Counted from the first letter of the stretch, positions 1 through 7,550 are shown. The stretch is 8,974 bases of DNA from Pseudomonadota bacterium (GCA_023430145.1 JAEZCD010000083.1:1-8974); one strand, 5' to 3'. Numbers and translations: made by a program. The notes: generated by a model not told the origin, from the letters alone.

Positions 1-6
1 ATCGAG

Positions 7-22
7 GGCGCCGGATGGCGCC
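7..22. repeat. Small GC-rich inverted repeat downstream of the potD-like gene
   Basis: Two copies of GGCGCC at 7-12 and 17-22 are separated by GGAT and could form a 6-bp stem with a 4-nt loop. It begins 18 nt past the stop codon of the minus-strand binding-protein gene. There is no T-run after it, so it may be an attenuating or 3'-stabilising hairpin between operon genes, or simply chance in GC-rich DNA. What follows lies outside the window. Confidence 0.25.
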
Positions 23-39
23 GCCCGATGCCGCGCGGC

Positions 40-1065
40 TCACTTCTGCATGAACGAGAGCCAGCGCTGCTCGGCCTTCTCGCCCTCCGGCGACGCCCAC
101 CACTTGGCCGAGAGCGGCACCTCGACCTTGAGGTTCTCGGGGGCCGTGGCGAGCTTGGCGAGGCGCCCGGGCTCCATATGTGCGGCGAACTCGACATTGA
201 GCGGGCCGGTCACATAGTCGGTCGCCCATTTCGCCTGCCCCTTCGGATCGAGGAGCTCGTTGACGAACTTCATCGCCGCCTGCTTGTTCTCGGTCCCGCG
301 GAGAACGGCGATGCAGGTGTTCTCGAGAATCGCCTGGTTGCGCGTGAAGGTCGCCGGAGCGCCCGCCTCGATGGCGCTCGCGGCGCGGCCGTCCCAAAGC
401 GCGATCAGGTCGACCTCGCCGTCGTTGAGGAGCTGGTTCGACTGCGCGCCGGAGGTCCACCAGACGGAGACGTGCGGCTTGATCTCCTCGAGCTTGGCAT
501 AGGCCCGGTCGACGTCGAGCGGGTACAGCTTGTCCGGCGCCACGCCGTCGGCGAGGAGGGCGATCTCGAGCGTCGGCCGGGCATAGTTCCGCAGCGCCCG
601 CTTGCCGGGGAACTTCTTGACATCCCAGAATTCCGCCCATGTCTTCGGGCCGTTATCGCCGAATTTCTTGGTGTTGTAGGCCAGCACCGTCGCGTAGGCG
701 GCGAGCCCGACCGAATAATCGTCCTTGAACGCGGCAGGCACCGATTTGGCATTCGGGATGAGCGCGAAGTCCAGCTTCTCGAAGAGGTTCTCCTGCTGCC
801 CGCGCGCGCAGTAGCCGGCGGCGAAGTCCACGACATCCCACAGCACCTTGCCGGAGCCGACCTGCGCCTTCACTACGGGATAGCGATCGGCGTTGGGGGC
901 CGGCGACACCTGGATGCCGAGCTTCTTTTCGGCGGGGCGGAGCAGCGCTTCCTTCATCACGTCGAGGATGGTCCCGCCGTCGGTCGCGTAGGTGACGCTC
1001 TCGGCGCGAGCGCTCGCTGCAGAAAGCAACGCCAGGCCGATCGCTGCGATGATGCCATTCCTCAT
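40..1065 (-). CDS. Polyamine-type ABC transporter periplasmic substrate-binding protein (PotD-like)
   Basis: Predicted secreted solute-binding protein of 341 aa that would capture a small cationic ligand in the periplasm and deliver it to an ABC importer. Residues 1-21 are a signal peptide: Arg2, a hydrophobic core, and a signal peptidase I site after Ala-Arg-Ala21. The mature part has the spermidine/putrescine-binding fold layout: VLAYNTKKF at 127-135, TWAEFWD at 142-148, a WWTSG stretch at 202-206 and LIALWDG at 220-226. The last two lie where PotD-type proteins place ligand-facing aromatic and acidic residues. ATG at 1065 is chosen because AGAGGG lies 4 nt upstream; an in-frame ATG at 1107 has no ribosome binding site and would put 14 polar residues before the signal peptide. 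No permease or ATPase gene is in the window; they may lie beyond position 1, downstream on this strand. It diverges from the amine oxidase gene, which suggests a shared pathway. The family is secure; the ligand is inferred and could be another amine. Confidence 0.9.
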   Translation of the reverse strand: MRNGIIAAIGLALLSAASARAESVTYATDGGTILDVMKEALLRPAEKKLGIQVSPAPNADRYPVVKAQVGSGKVLWDVVDFAAGYCARGQQENLFEKLDFALIPNAKSVPAAFKDDYSVGLAAYATVLAYNTKKFGDNGPKTWAEFWDVKKFPGKRALRNYARPTLEIALLADGVAPDKLYPLDVDRAYAKLEEIKPHVSVWWTSGAQSNQLLNDGEVDLIALWDGRAASAIEAGAPATFTRNQAILENTCIAVLRGTENKQAAMKFVNELLDPKGQAKWATDYVTGPLNVEFAAHMEPGRLAKLATAPENLKVEVPLSAKWWASPEGEKAEQRWLSFMQK

Positions 1066-1283
1066 GTCGCCCTCTCGTCGGAGATGTTCTGGAGCGGAAA
1101 GGAGCATCGCACGCAGGCGCTCGGCGTCGCCAATAACGATTCCGGCTGCGCCCAGATGCCGGGCTTATGCCGAGCGGCCGGGGGACCGCTTCGCAGCCCC
1201 GTCCTCCCGCGCCGCGCCGCTCGATCGCGAAGACCGGCCCCTCGGAAGCCGGGCGGACAAAGACCTCGACATAATCCACACTT

Positions 1284-1301
1284 ATGAAAAGCGCCGTTCA
1301 T
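1284..1301. promoter_or_regulatory. Candidate operator dyad upstream of the amine oxidase gene
   Basis: ATGAAAAGCGCCGTTCAT is a perfect inverted repeat of ATGAA/TTCAT with an 8-nt spacer. It sits in the only locally AT-rich stretch of the divergent region, 5 nt before a possible -35 element at 1306. Its position fits a regulator site, but a 5-bp arm can arise by chance and no second copy of this sequence was seen in the window. Confidence 0.25.
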
Positions 1302-1305
1302 CGCA

Positions 1306-1334
1306 TTGGACGCCGCGCACCCTCTCCTTACAGA
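1306..1334 (+). promoter_or_regulatory. Weak sigma-70-like promoter candidate for the oxidase-HAD unit
   Basis: TTGGAC at 1306-1311 and TACAGA at 1329-1334 are separated by 17 nt. Each box matches the consensus at only three of six positions. The placement, about 75 nt before the oxidase start and immediately after the 1284-1301 dyad, is reasonable. It would leave a leader of roughly 65-70 nt. Confidence 0.25.
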
Positions 1335-1408
1335 TTCCTTCCCAGGTCGGCGGGTGGAACGCGTCCGCAGCAAGACCCGTCACGAAGCCGGCCCGGAGCT
1401 CGCCTGCA

Positions 1409-2686
1409 ATGGAATTGGTCCCGTACTGGCTGGCATCCTCGCCATCCTTTCGGTCGGCCGCCGCGGGGCCTGTCGAGGGGCAGTGCGACGTCGCCGTGAT
1501 CGGCGGCGGCTTCACGGGCCTGTCGGCCGCCTATGCCCTGGCCGGGAAGGGAGCCTCCGTCGTCCTACTCGAACAGGGCCGCGTGGTGTCGCAGGCGTCC
1601 GGCAGGAATGGCGGGCATGTGAATGGCGGCGCCGCGCACAGTTTCCGCGCCGCGGTCGCCCATTTCGGCCTCGAGCGCGCGTCGCGCTACTACAAGGCCT
1701 ATGACGAGGGTGTCGACCTCGTCGAGCAGCTCGTGCAGCGGGAGAAGATCGACTGCCAGTTCGTCCGGCGCGGCAAGATGAAACTCGCCTACAAGCCGCA
1801 CCATTTCGACGATCTCAGGCGCGACTACGAGACGCTCGTCAAGACCGTGGAGCCCGGCGTGAAGCTGCTCTCGCGGGAGGAGGCGCGCAAGGAGGTGGCC
1901 TCGGACGGCTTCCATGGCGGCCTTCTGTTCGAGAGCGGGGCGATGATGCACGTGGCGCGGTTCGGCGTCGGCCTTGCGGAGGCGTCCGCACGCCGAGGGG
2001 CGCGGATCTTCGAGAATGCCGGCGTCACCGGGCTCGAGCGGCGCGCCGACGGCACCTTCCGGCTGACGACGCCGCGCGGCAGCATCGTCGCCAAGCAGGT
2101 GCTGGTCGCCACCGGCGCGACGACGAGCGGCCCCTTCGGCTATTTCCGCCGTCGCTTCGTCCCGTTCGGCAGCTTCATCATCGCCACCGCGCCGCTGGGC
2201 GACAATCTCGCCAAGGCGATCATGCCTGGCAACCGCACGGTGGCGACTACAAAGAACATCGGCAATTATTTCCGGCTGACGCCGGACAACAGGCTGATCT
2301 TCGGCGGCCGCGCCCGCTTCGCCATCTCGAGCCCGCAGTCGGACGCCAAGAGCGGGATCATCCTCGAGCGGAAGATGCTGGAGCTCTTCCCGCCGCTCGC
2401 CGGCGCGAAGATCGACTATTGCTGGGGCGGCCTGATCGATGTGACGCCCGATCGCTATCCGCGAGCCGGAGAGCACAAGGGCCTCTACTATGCGATGGGC
2501 TACAGCGGCCACGGCACGCAGATGGCGGTGCGCATGGGCCACGTCATGACCGAGGTCATGGACGGCCATCCCGAGCGCAATCCGTTCCACGATCTCGGCT
2601 GGCCGGCGATTCCAGGGCACTTCGGTCCGCCCTGGTTCCTGCCGCTCGTCGGCGCCTATTACCGCTTCAAGGACATGATCAACTGA
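1409..2686 (+). CDS. FAD-dependent amine oxidoreductase, gamma-glutamylputrescine oxidase (PuuB)-like
   Basis: Cytosolic flavoprotein of the DAO family (425 aa; E. coli PuuB is about the same length). It probably oxidises a primary or secondary amine to an aldehyde or imine, passing electrons to O2 and releasing ammonia and H2O2. The Rossmann dinucleotide fold starts at Val-Ile-Gly-Gly-Gly-Phe-Thr-Gly (30-37), with the ribose-binding acidic residue Glu55 at the end of the second strand. SGRNGGH at 64-70 is the flavin-proximal motif characteristic of the PuuB/OrdL group. EVASD near 160, YFRLTPDNRLIFGGR in the middle and YYAMGYSGHG (YSGHG at 365-369) near the end also match the PuuB pattern. 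ATG at 1409 is chosen because the N-terminus then carries the Tyr-Trp segment and spacing typical of PuuB; GGAG lies 10 nt upstream. The open frame extends upstream to 992, but that part resembles no family I know. The HAD gene follows after 18 nt, so the two are probably co-transcribed. The exact substrate is not determined by these motifs. Confidence 0.88.
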   Translation: MELVPYWLASSPSFRSAAAGPVEGQCDVAVIGGGFTGLSAAYALAGKGASVVLLEQGRVVSQASGRNGGHVNGGAAHSFRAAVAHFGLERASRYYKAYDEGVDLVEQLVQREKIDCQFVRRGKMKLAYKPHHFDDLRRDYETLVKTVEPGVKLLSREEARKEVASDGFHGGLLFESGAMMHVARFGVGLAEASARRGARIFENAGVTGLERRADGTFRLTTPRGSIVAKQVLVATGATTSGPFGYFRRRFVPFGSFIIATAPLGDNLAKAIMPGNRTVATTKNIGNYFRLTPDNRLIFGGRARFAISSPQSDAKSGIILERKMLELFPPLAGAKIDYCWGGLIDVTPDRYPRAGEHKGLYYAMGYSGHGTQMAVRMGHVMTEVMDGHPERNPFHDLGWPAIPGHFGPPWFLPLVGAYYRFKDMIN

Positions 2687-2704
2687 ACCTCGCCGGCAGG
2701 CGGG

Positions 2705-3391
2705 ATGCGAGACGGGGGCAGCGTGGATTCCTTTCGGCCGAAATTTATCACCTTCGATTGCTACGGCACGCTCATCGACTTCGAGATGGCACCGGCCGCG
2801 CGGCGGGTCTACGGGGCACGGCTGTCCCCCGAGGCGATGGACGGATTCTGCGGGGACTTCGCCGCCTATCGCCTCGACGAGGTCCTGGGCGCCTGGAAGC
2901 CCTACGACGAGGTGATCGGCAACGCGGTGGAGCGAACCTGCAGGCGCTGGCGGGTGCCGTTCGAACCGGCGGATGCGGCGCGGATCTATGCCGAGATCCC
3001 GAGCTGGAACCCGCACCCGGACGTCCCGGACGGGCTTGCGCGGATCGCGGGAAAAATCCCGCTCGTCATCCTGTCGAACTCGATGAAGGATCTCCTCCCC
3101 CACTCCGTCGCCAAGCTCGGTGCGCCGTTCCACGCGACCTACACGGCCGAAGAGGCGTGCGCCTACAAGCCGCGCATGCAGGCCTTCGAGTACATGTTCG
3201 CGCAGCTCGGCTGCGGGCCGGAGGAGGTCATGCACTGCTCGGGCAGCCTCAGATACGATCTCATGACGGCGCGCGATCTGCGCATCGGTGGGCGAGTCTT
3301 CGTCAATCGCGGCTACGAGCCGCCCTGCGCGGAATACGGCTATCGGGAGATCGCCGGCATCGGCGAGCTTCCGGGGCTCGTCGGCCTTTGA
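2705..3391 (+). CDS. HAD-superfamily hydrolase, haloacid dehalogenase type II-like
   Basis: Soluble 228-aa hydrolase, about the usual length of (S)-2-haloacid dehalogenases. Motif I is DCYGTLID, with Asp18 as the predicted nucleophile; the D-x-Y-G-T form is typical of the dehalogenase branch rather than the DxDGT phosphatases. Motif II is LSNS (Ser124/Ser126), motif III is AYKPRM with Lys155, and the motif IV region is CSGSLRYD with Asp185. In characterised dehalogenases motif IV usually reads S-S-N-x-W/Y-D; here the Asn position is Leu and the first Ser is Gly. An Arg equivalent to the halide-contacting Arg of those enzymes is not obvious. Dehalogenation is therefore uncertain; a phosphatase or other housekeeping role for the oxidase pathway is possible. 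Start ATG at 2705 has AGG 4 nt upstream. A GTG at 2723, preceded by GGGGGC, is an equally reasonable start and would remove six residues. It lies 18 nt after the oxidase and is probably in the same operon. Confidence 0.82.
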   Translation: MRDGGSVDSFRPKFITFDCYGTLIDFEMAPAARRVYGARLSPEAMDGFCGDFAAYRLDEVLGAWKPYDEVIGNAVERTCRRWRVPFEPADAARIYAEIPSWNPHPDVPDGLARIAGKIPLVILSNSMKDLLPHSVAKLGAPFHATYTAEEACAYKPRMQAFEYMFAQLGCGPEEVMHCSGSLRYDLMTARDLRIGGRVFVNRGYEPPCAEYGYREIAGIGELPGLVGL

Positions 3392-3433
3392 CCGCGACGA
3401 GCGGGCGCGCCGCCACGGACTGCGCTGCGCAGG

Positions 3434-3474
3434 CGCCCTGCGGGCGGCCGAGGCATTCGATAGCGCGCCCGCAG
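3434..3474. terminator. Inverted repeat between convergent genes, possible bidirectional terminator
   Basis: CTGCGGGCG at 3438-3446 pairs perfectly with CGCCCGCAG at 3466-3474, giving a 9-bp GC-rich stem with a 19-nt loop. A competing 5-bp hairpin, CGCCC/GGGCG with a 3-nt loop, occupies 3434-3446. It lies in the 142-bp gap between the 3' ends of the HAD gene and hyuB, where a two-way terminator would be expected. No T-run follows on either strand, so intrinsic termination would be weak at best; Rho-dependent termination or transcript stabilisation is also possible. Confidence 0.4.
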
Positions 3475-3533
3475 CGACAGCTAATCAGACGAGTGGTCGG
3501 ATTCTGACATTCGCATCCCGTCGACGACCGCTC

Positions 3534-5504
3534 TCACGGGATCTGCGGGAACATGCTGCGCACACCCGCCATCGCGCGGCCGATGTCGGGCGTCTCGCCG
3601 CGGTCCGCCATCTCCCTTATCGAGGCGAACAGTTTCGTCTTGACGAAGAACCGCCAGTGGATCGGCATGCCGGCGAGGATCGCGGTCATGGCCGCATAGG
3701 CCTGCGGCGACCAGACGGCCTCGAAGCGATCGCGCTCCGGCCCGAAGCAGAAATGCGCGCTGCCGTTCCGCCGGCGGGCGAGGCGGCGGGCGCGGGTCGC
3801 CGCCTCGTCGACTTTGCCATCGCAGAGGACGACTCCGTAGTCGGCCTCGGCACGTGACGCCGACACATAGCCGCGCTCGACGTCGAGCCGCACGGCGGCG
3901 GGATCGCGCTCGGCGGGGTCGCCGCGGCCGCCGCCGCCGGGCGAATGGATGTGCACGACATCGCCCGGCTCGAGCGTGAAGATGTCCCGGTTGCCGAGCA
4001 CCGCCTCGCGCGGCGTGCCGGGATTCACGATCAGGTTCGACGGCTCGCCCGGCTCGCCGCCGAGGATTCCCCAGGGACGGAAGTGCGAGCGATCCCGGTT
4101 GCGGATGGTGACCCGGCTGTTCGGCGCGAACACCTTGAACTCCATCACGGTCGCGAGGCCGCCCCGATGCAGCCCGGCGCCGCCGGAATCCGGCTTCAGC
4201 CCGTAGCGGAGGAACTGCACGGGAACTTCCGACTCGTTGATCTCGATCGGCGTGTTCTTGAGATAGGCCGAATCGGCGCCCGAGCCGTTGGTGCCGTCGC
4301 GATGCGGCATGCCGCCGCCGCCGCCCACCACCGGATTGACCGCAGCGATCACCGTGCGCTTCTGCCTGTCGTCGGTGACCATCACGTTGACGATCGAGCT
4401 CGAGCCGGCGGGCGCCGCCGGCATGCGGTCGGGAATCGCGAGGCCGAACACGCCGAAAAGCAGGGAGCGCAGGCGGGCGCAGGTGAGGCTGCGCATGCCC
4501 ACCGCGGCCGGGTAGACCGGGTTCAGCACCGTGCCCTCCGGCACGATGCAGGTGAAGGGCCGCGTCAGGCCCGCATTGAGCAGCAGCTGCGGGTTCAGCG
4601 TGTAGAGGACGTAGTAGACGCCGACGAGCAGCAGCGTGTGGCGCGGATTGCTGCCGGTCGGGACGTTGAGCGAGGAGGTGAGCTGCGGGTCGGTGCCGGT
4701 GAAGTCGAGCACCGCCTCGTCGCCCGCGATGCGCAACGTCACCGCGAGCCGGCAAGGATTGCCGGTCTCACCGTCCTCGTCGGTGAAGTCGGCGAAGCTG
4801 TATTCCCCGTCCGGGATCGAGCGCAGGACATCCCGCGCCTGGTGCTCGGAATAGTCGAGAAGCGCGGCGAGCCCGGCGCGAAACCGATCCGGCCCGAACT
4901 TGCGGACCATGGCCTGCACCTTGCGCTCGCCGGTATTGAGGGCGCCGAGGAGCGCCTTCAGGTCGCCGAGGTTCTGATCCGGCTTGCGCACGTTCAGCAT
5001 CATGACGCGCAGCAGGTTCTCGTCCGGCGCGCCGCGCCGGTGCAGCTTCATCGGCGGAAAGCGGATCCCCTCCTGGTGAATCTCGGTGAGCGTGCGCGAC
5101 AGGCTCGCCGGCACCGCGCCGCCCATGTCGGTGTTGTGGATGTGGCCGGCCGCGAAAGCCATGATCTCGCCCTCGTGGAAGACCGGCTTCCAGGCGTGAA
5201 TGTCGGGCGCGTGGGTGGCGAGAAAGCCGCTATAGGGGTCGTTGGTGAAGGCGACGTCGCCGGGCTCGTAGCCGCCCTCGACGAGCGCCAGGGCGGGCCC
5301 GTAGTCCATGCCCGGGTACCAGGTGGCGCCGAGGTCCATCGGCACGCCGACCGTGAGCCCTGCGGCGTCCGTGAGCATCGTCGTAAAGTCCTCGGTCTCC
5401 TTGACGAAGGTCGAGTGGGCGGTCCGGTGGAGCGTGTAGGCCATGTTCTCCGCGGCCGCCCGGACGTGGTTGGCCAGGATCCGCAGCGTCACCTTGTCGA
5501 TCAC
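3534..5504 (-). CDS. hyuB: Hydantoinase B / oxoprolinase family subunit with C-terminal extension
   Basis: Predicted beta subunit of an ATP-dependent amidohydrolase of the N-methylhydantoinase/5-oxoprolinase family; it would pair with the upstream HyuA subunit in the cytosol. Family marks in order: ETEDFTTML at 36-44, TNDPYSGFLATHAPDIH at 87-103, the His-rich AAGHIHNTDMGG at 118-129, VGMRSLTC at 335-342, GGGGGMPHRDGTNGSG at 394-409, DSGGAGLHRGG at 439-449 and HIHSPGGGGRGDP at 518-530. The start is GTG at 5504, supported by a strong GGAGG (5517-5513) 8 nt upstream inside the end of hyuA; only 3 nt separate the hyuA stop from this codon, so translation is probably coupled. At 656 aa it is longer than typical members (roughly 520-590 aa). 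The usual domain ends near residue 579, and residues 580-656 form an extra segment rich in aromatic residues. The family is secure; the ring substrate (5-oxoproline, hydantoin, lactam) is unknown. Confidence 0.92.
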   Translation of the reverse strand: MIDKVTLRILANHVRAAAENMAYTLHRTAHSTFVKETEDFTTMLTDAAGLTVGVPMDLGATWYPGMDYGPALALVEGGYEPGDVAFTNDPYSGFLATHAPDIHAWKPVFHEGEIMAFAAGHIHNTDMGGAVPASLSRTLTEIHQEGIRFPPMKLHRRGAPDENLLRVMMLNVRKPDQNLGDLKALLGALNTGERKVQAMVRKFGPDRFRAGLAALLDYSEHQARDVLRSIPDGEYSFADFTDEDGETGNPCRLAVTLRIAGDEAVLDFTGTDPQLTSSLNVPTGSNPRHTLLLVGVYYVLYTLNPQLLLNAGLTRPFTCIVPEGTVLNPVYPAAVGMRSLTCARLRSLLFGVFGLAIPDRMPAAPAGSSSIVNVMVTDDRQKRTVIAAVNPVVGGGGGMPHRDGTNGSGADSAYLKNTPIEINESEVPVQFLRYGLKPDSGGAGLHRGGLATVMEFKVFAPNSRVTIRNRDRSHFRPWGILGGEPGEPSNLIVNPGTPREAVLGNRDIFTLEPGDVVHIHSPGGGGRGDPAERDPAAVRLDVERGYVSASRAEADYGVVLCDGKVDEAATRARRLARRRNGSAHFCFGPERDRFEAVWSPQAYAAMTAILAGMPIHWRFFVKTKLFASIREMADRGETPDIGRAMAGVRSMFPQIP

Positions 5505-5507
5505 CGG

Positions 5508-7550
5508 TCAGGCCTCCGCCCTGAGCACGAGGTTGAGGTGCGCATCGACCGCCCCTGCGAACCCGGCCGGGATGCAGACGGTGGTGTCCTCCTGGACGAC
5601 GATCGCCGGGCCGGCGATCGTGTTGCCGTGACCGAGCGCGGAGCGCAGGTAGAGCGGCACGGCATGCCGGGCGCCATCGAGCCAGAACTCGACCCGCCGC
5701 TCCGGCCTCGCCTCGCTGGTGGCGAGCGGGACCGGCGCCATGATCGGCCGCTCGGTCATGCCGGCGATGACGAGCCGCAGGTTGACGACCTGGATCGCCG
5801 CGGCCGGATCGTGGAAATCGTAGAGCGCTCGGTGGCGCTCGTGGACGGCGGCGGCGATCTCGGCATGCGCATTCTTGGCCAGCCACGCCTTATCCAGGCC
5901 GACCTCGATCTCGTGCGACTGACCTCGGTAGCGCATGTCGGCCGACAGCGTCTTGACCGCCGGCCCCGAGAAGCCGTGCTCCTCGCGCAGCCAGCGCTCC
6001 GCCTCCGCCTCGAGCTCGGCGGCGGCTTCGCGCAGCACCGGCAGCGCGGCCTGATCCAGATCGAGGAAGATCGTCCGGATGAAATCGCTTTTGGCGTCGG
6101 CGACGAGGCTGCCGAGCGCACAGACGACCCCCGGCCGTCGCGGTACCACGACGCGGCCGATGCCGAGCTCGCGCGCGAGGAAGCAGCCGAGCATCGGCCC
6201 GGCGCCGCCGAACGGCATCAGCGTGAAGTCGCGCGGATCCACGGCGAAGCGGGCGATCAGCTTGTTGACCTCGACGAACATCTCGGAGACGGCGACCTCG
6301 ATGATCGCCTCGGCGGTCGCCGGCAGGCTGCGGCCGAGCGCCGCGGCGAGCGGTGCCACGGCCGCCTCGGCCAGCGTCCGATCGGTGGAAAGCGCGCTGT
6401 AGGCGAGCGGCGCATGGCCGAGATAGCCGACGCAGGCGAGCGCGTCGGTGACGGTCGGGCGCGTGCCGCCGCGCCCGTAGCAGGCCGGCCCCGGCGTCGA
6501 GCCGGCGCTCTCCGGCCCGACTCGCAGGACGCCGAAGCCGTCGACCTGCGCGATCGAGCCGCCGCCGGCGCCGATCGAGGTGACCTGCACGGAGGGCACG
6601 AAGAGCGGAAAGTCGCCGACGACCTCGCCCGTGCCGAATTGCGGCTCGCCGTCGATGATGAGCGCGAGATCGGCCGAGGTGCCGCCGATGTCGAGCGTGA
6701 GCACGTTCCGGATGCCGGCCGCGTGCGCGAGAAAGCTCGCCCCCATCACGCCGGATGCGGTGCCGGACAGGAGCATGCCGACGCATTGGGTGCGCCCGGC
6801 CGCCGCGTCCATGATGCCGCCGTTCGACTTCGTGAGCATCGGGCGGGCCGGCACGCCCCGCTCGCCGAGCTTGACCTCGAGCGAGCCGAGATAGCCGGCG
6901 ACGCGCGGGTGGATGTAGCCGTTGAGGATCGACGTCGTCGTGCGCTCGTATTCGCGGATCACCGGCCAGACCTCGGAGGAGGTGAAGCAGAAGAGGTCGG
7001 GGGCGATCTCGGAGAGCTTGGCCTTCGCGGCGCGCTCGTGCGCCGGATTGCGGTAGGCGTGCAGGAAGGACACGACGATGCCGACCGCGCCCTTCGCCCG
7101 TGCGCGATCGGCGGCCACCGCGAGGGCCGCCTCGTCGAGCGGGGCTTCCTCGCTGCCGTCGGCGAGGATTCGCCCGGCGATGCCGAAAATCCGGTCGCGC
7201 GGGATGAGGCCCTCGGGCCGCGCACAGAAAAGCGAATACATGTCGGGCATGCGCAGCCGCGCGAGCTCGACCACGTCCTCGAACCCGGCATTGGTGAAGA
7301 GCGCGAGAGGCGCACCCTTGCGTTGGATGATCGTGTTGATGCCGACCGTCGTTCCATGCACGAAGTCGAGAACCTCGCGCGGATCGATGCCGTGCGCCGC
7401 GTGCAGGATCTCGAGGCCCTGCATCAGCTCGCGACCGGGCTCCTCCGGGGTAGTCAAGACCTTGAGCGTCTCGAGCCGGTTGGTGCCGACCTCGAGCGCG
7501 CAGAAATCGATGAAGGTGCCGCCGATGTCGACACCGATGCGCCAAGCCAT
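5508..7550 (-). CDS. hyuA: Hydantoinase A / oxoprolinase family ATP-binding subunit
   Basis: Predicted alpha subunit (680 aa, normal for the family) of an ATP-dependent ring-opening amidohydrolase; this subunit binds ATP and is thought to activate the cyclic amide. An actin/hexokinase-like nucleotide fold is shown by GVDIGGTF at 6-13, FVHGTTVGIN at 63-72, LDIGGTSADLA at 286-296, TSIGAGGGS at 324-332, GPESAGSTPGPACYGRGG at 345-362, TVTDA at 366-370 and MPFGGAGP at 445-452. C-terminal family marks are MRYRGQSHEIEV at 539-550 and GPAIVVQEDTT at 647-657. The usual GGTFTD reads GGTFID here, a small departure. ATG at 7550 gives the common N-terminus, but GGGA directly abuts it; an in-frame TTG at 7559 has AGG 9 nt upstream and would add three residues (MLG). 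It follows lysR by about 117 nt on the same strand and precedes hyuB by 3 nt. Related functions to keep open are 5-oxoprolinase, N-methylhydantoinase and caprolactamase. Confidence 0.93.
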   Translation of the reverse strand: MAWRIGVDIGGTFIDFCALEVGTNRLETLKVLTTPEEPGRELMQGLEILHAAHGIDPREVLDFVHGTTVGINTIIQRKGAPLALFTNAGFEDVVELARLRMPDMYSLFCARPEGLIPRDRIFGIAGRILADGSEEAPLDEAALAVAADRARAKGAVGIVVSFLHAYRNPAHERAAKAKLSEIAPDLFCFTSSEVWPVIREYERTTTSILNGYIHPRVAGYLGSLEVKLGERGVPARPMLTKSNGGIMDAAAGRTQCVGMLLSGTASGVMGASFLAHAAGIRNVLTLDIGGTSADLALIIDGEPQFGTGEVVGDFPLFVPSVQVTSIGAGGGSIAQVDGFGVLRVGPESAGSTPGPACYGRGGTRPTVTDALACVGYLGHAPLAYSALSTDRTLAEAAVAPLAAALGRSLPATAEAIIEVAVSEMFVEVNKLIARFAVDPRDFTLMPFGGAGPMLGCFLARELGIGRVVVPRRPGVVCALGSLVADAKSDFIRTIFLDLDQAALPVLREAAAELEAEAERWLREEHGFSGPAVKTLSADMRYRGQSHEIEVGLDKAWLAKNAHAEIAAAVHERHRALYDFHDPAAAIQVVNLRLVIAGMTERPIMAPVPLATSEARPERRVEFWLDGARHAVPLYLRSALGHGNTIAGPAIVVQEDTTVCIPAGFAGAVDAHLNLVLRAEA
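5513..5517 (-). promoter_or_regulatory. Shine-Dalgarno that fixes the GTG start of hyuB
   Basis: On the minus strand this reads GGAGG, 8 nt before the GTG at 5504. It lies within the last codons of hyuA. It is the strongest ribosome binding site in the window and identifies the GTG as the hyuB start, consistent with coupled synthesis of equal amounts of the two subunits. Confidence 0.75.

Larger units (their letters stand above)
1066..1408. promoter_or_regulatory. Divergent intergenic region between the potD-like gene and the amine oxidase gene
   Basis: These 343 bp hold no convincing gene; short open frames here lack ribosome binding sites and run into the flanking genes. The region must carry the start signals for both divergent units. 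Its most AT-rich part is about 1270-1310, containing CATAAT at 1270-1275, a dyad at 1284-1301 and a weak plus-strand promoter candidate after it. A second 5-8-5 dyad, AGCGG/CCGCT at 1173-1177 and 1186-1190, could be a small hairpin in the leader of the potD-like transcript. I see no clear sigma-70 promoter for the minus-strand gene. Confidence 0.6.

Noticed and set aside
28..1287. A 419-codon open frame on the plus strand across the potD-like gene
   Set aside because: It lies antisense to a clear binding protein with signal peptide and ribosome binding site, and its composition is that of a shadow frame.
992..1408. A possible N-terminal extension of the amine oxidase
   Set aside because: The frame is open back to 992, but the extra 139 residues resemble no known domain, overlap the potD-like gene and would precede the normal PuuB-type N-terminus that begins at ATG 1409.
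1565..3235. A 556-codon open frame on the minus strand across the oxidase and HAD genes
   Set aside because: The same GC-driven antisense effect; the plus strand there encodes two recognisable enzymes with intact motifs.
4311..4326. A run of GCC/CCG triplets suggesting a simple repeat
   Set aside because: It encodes the poly-glycine stretch (394-398) of a conserved HyuB motif and needs no other explanation.
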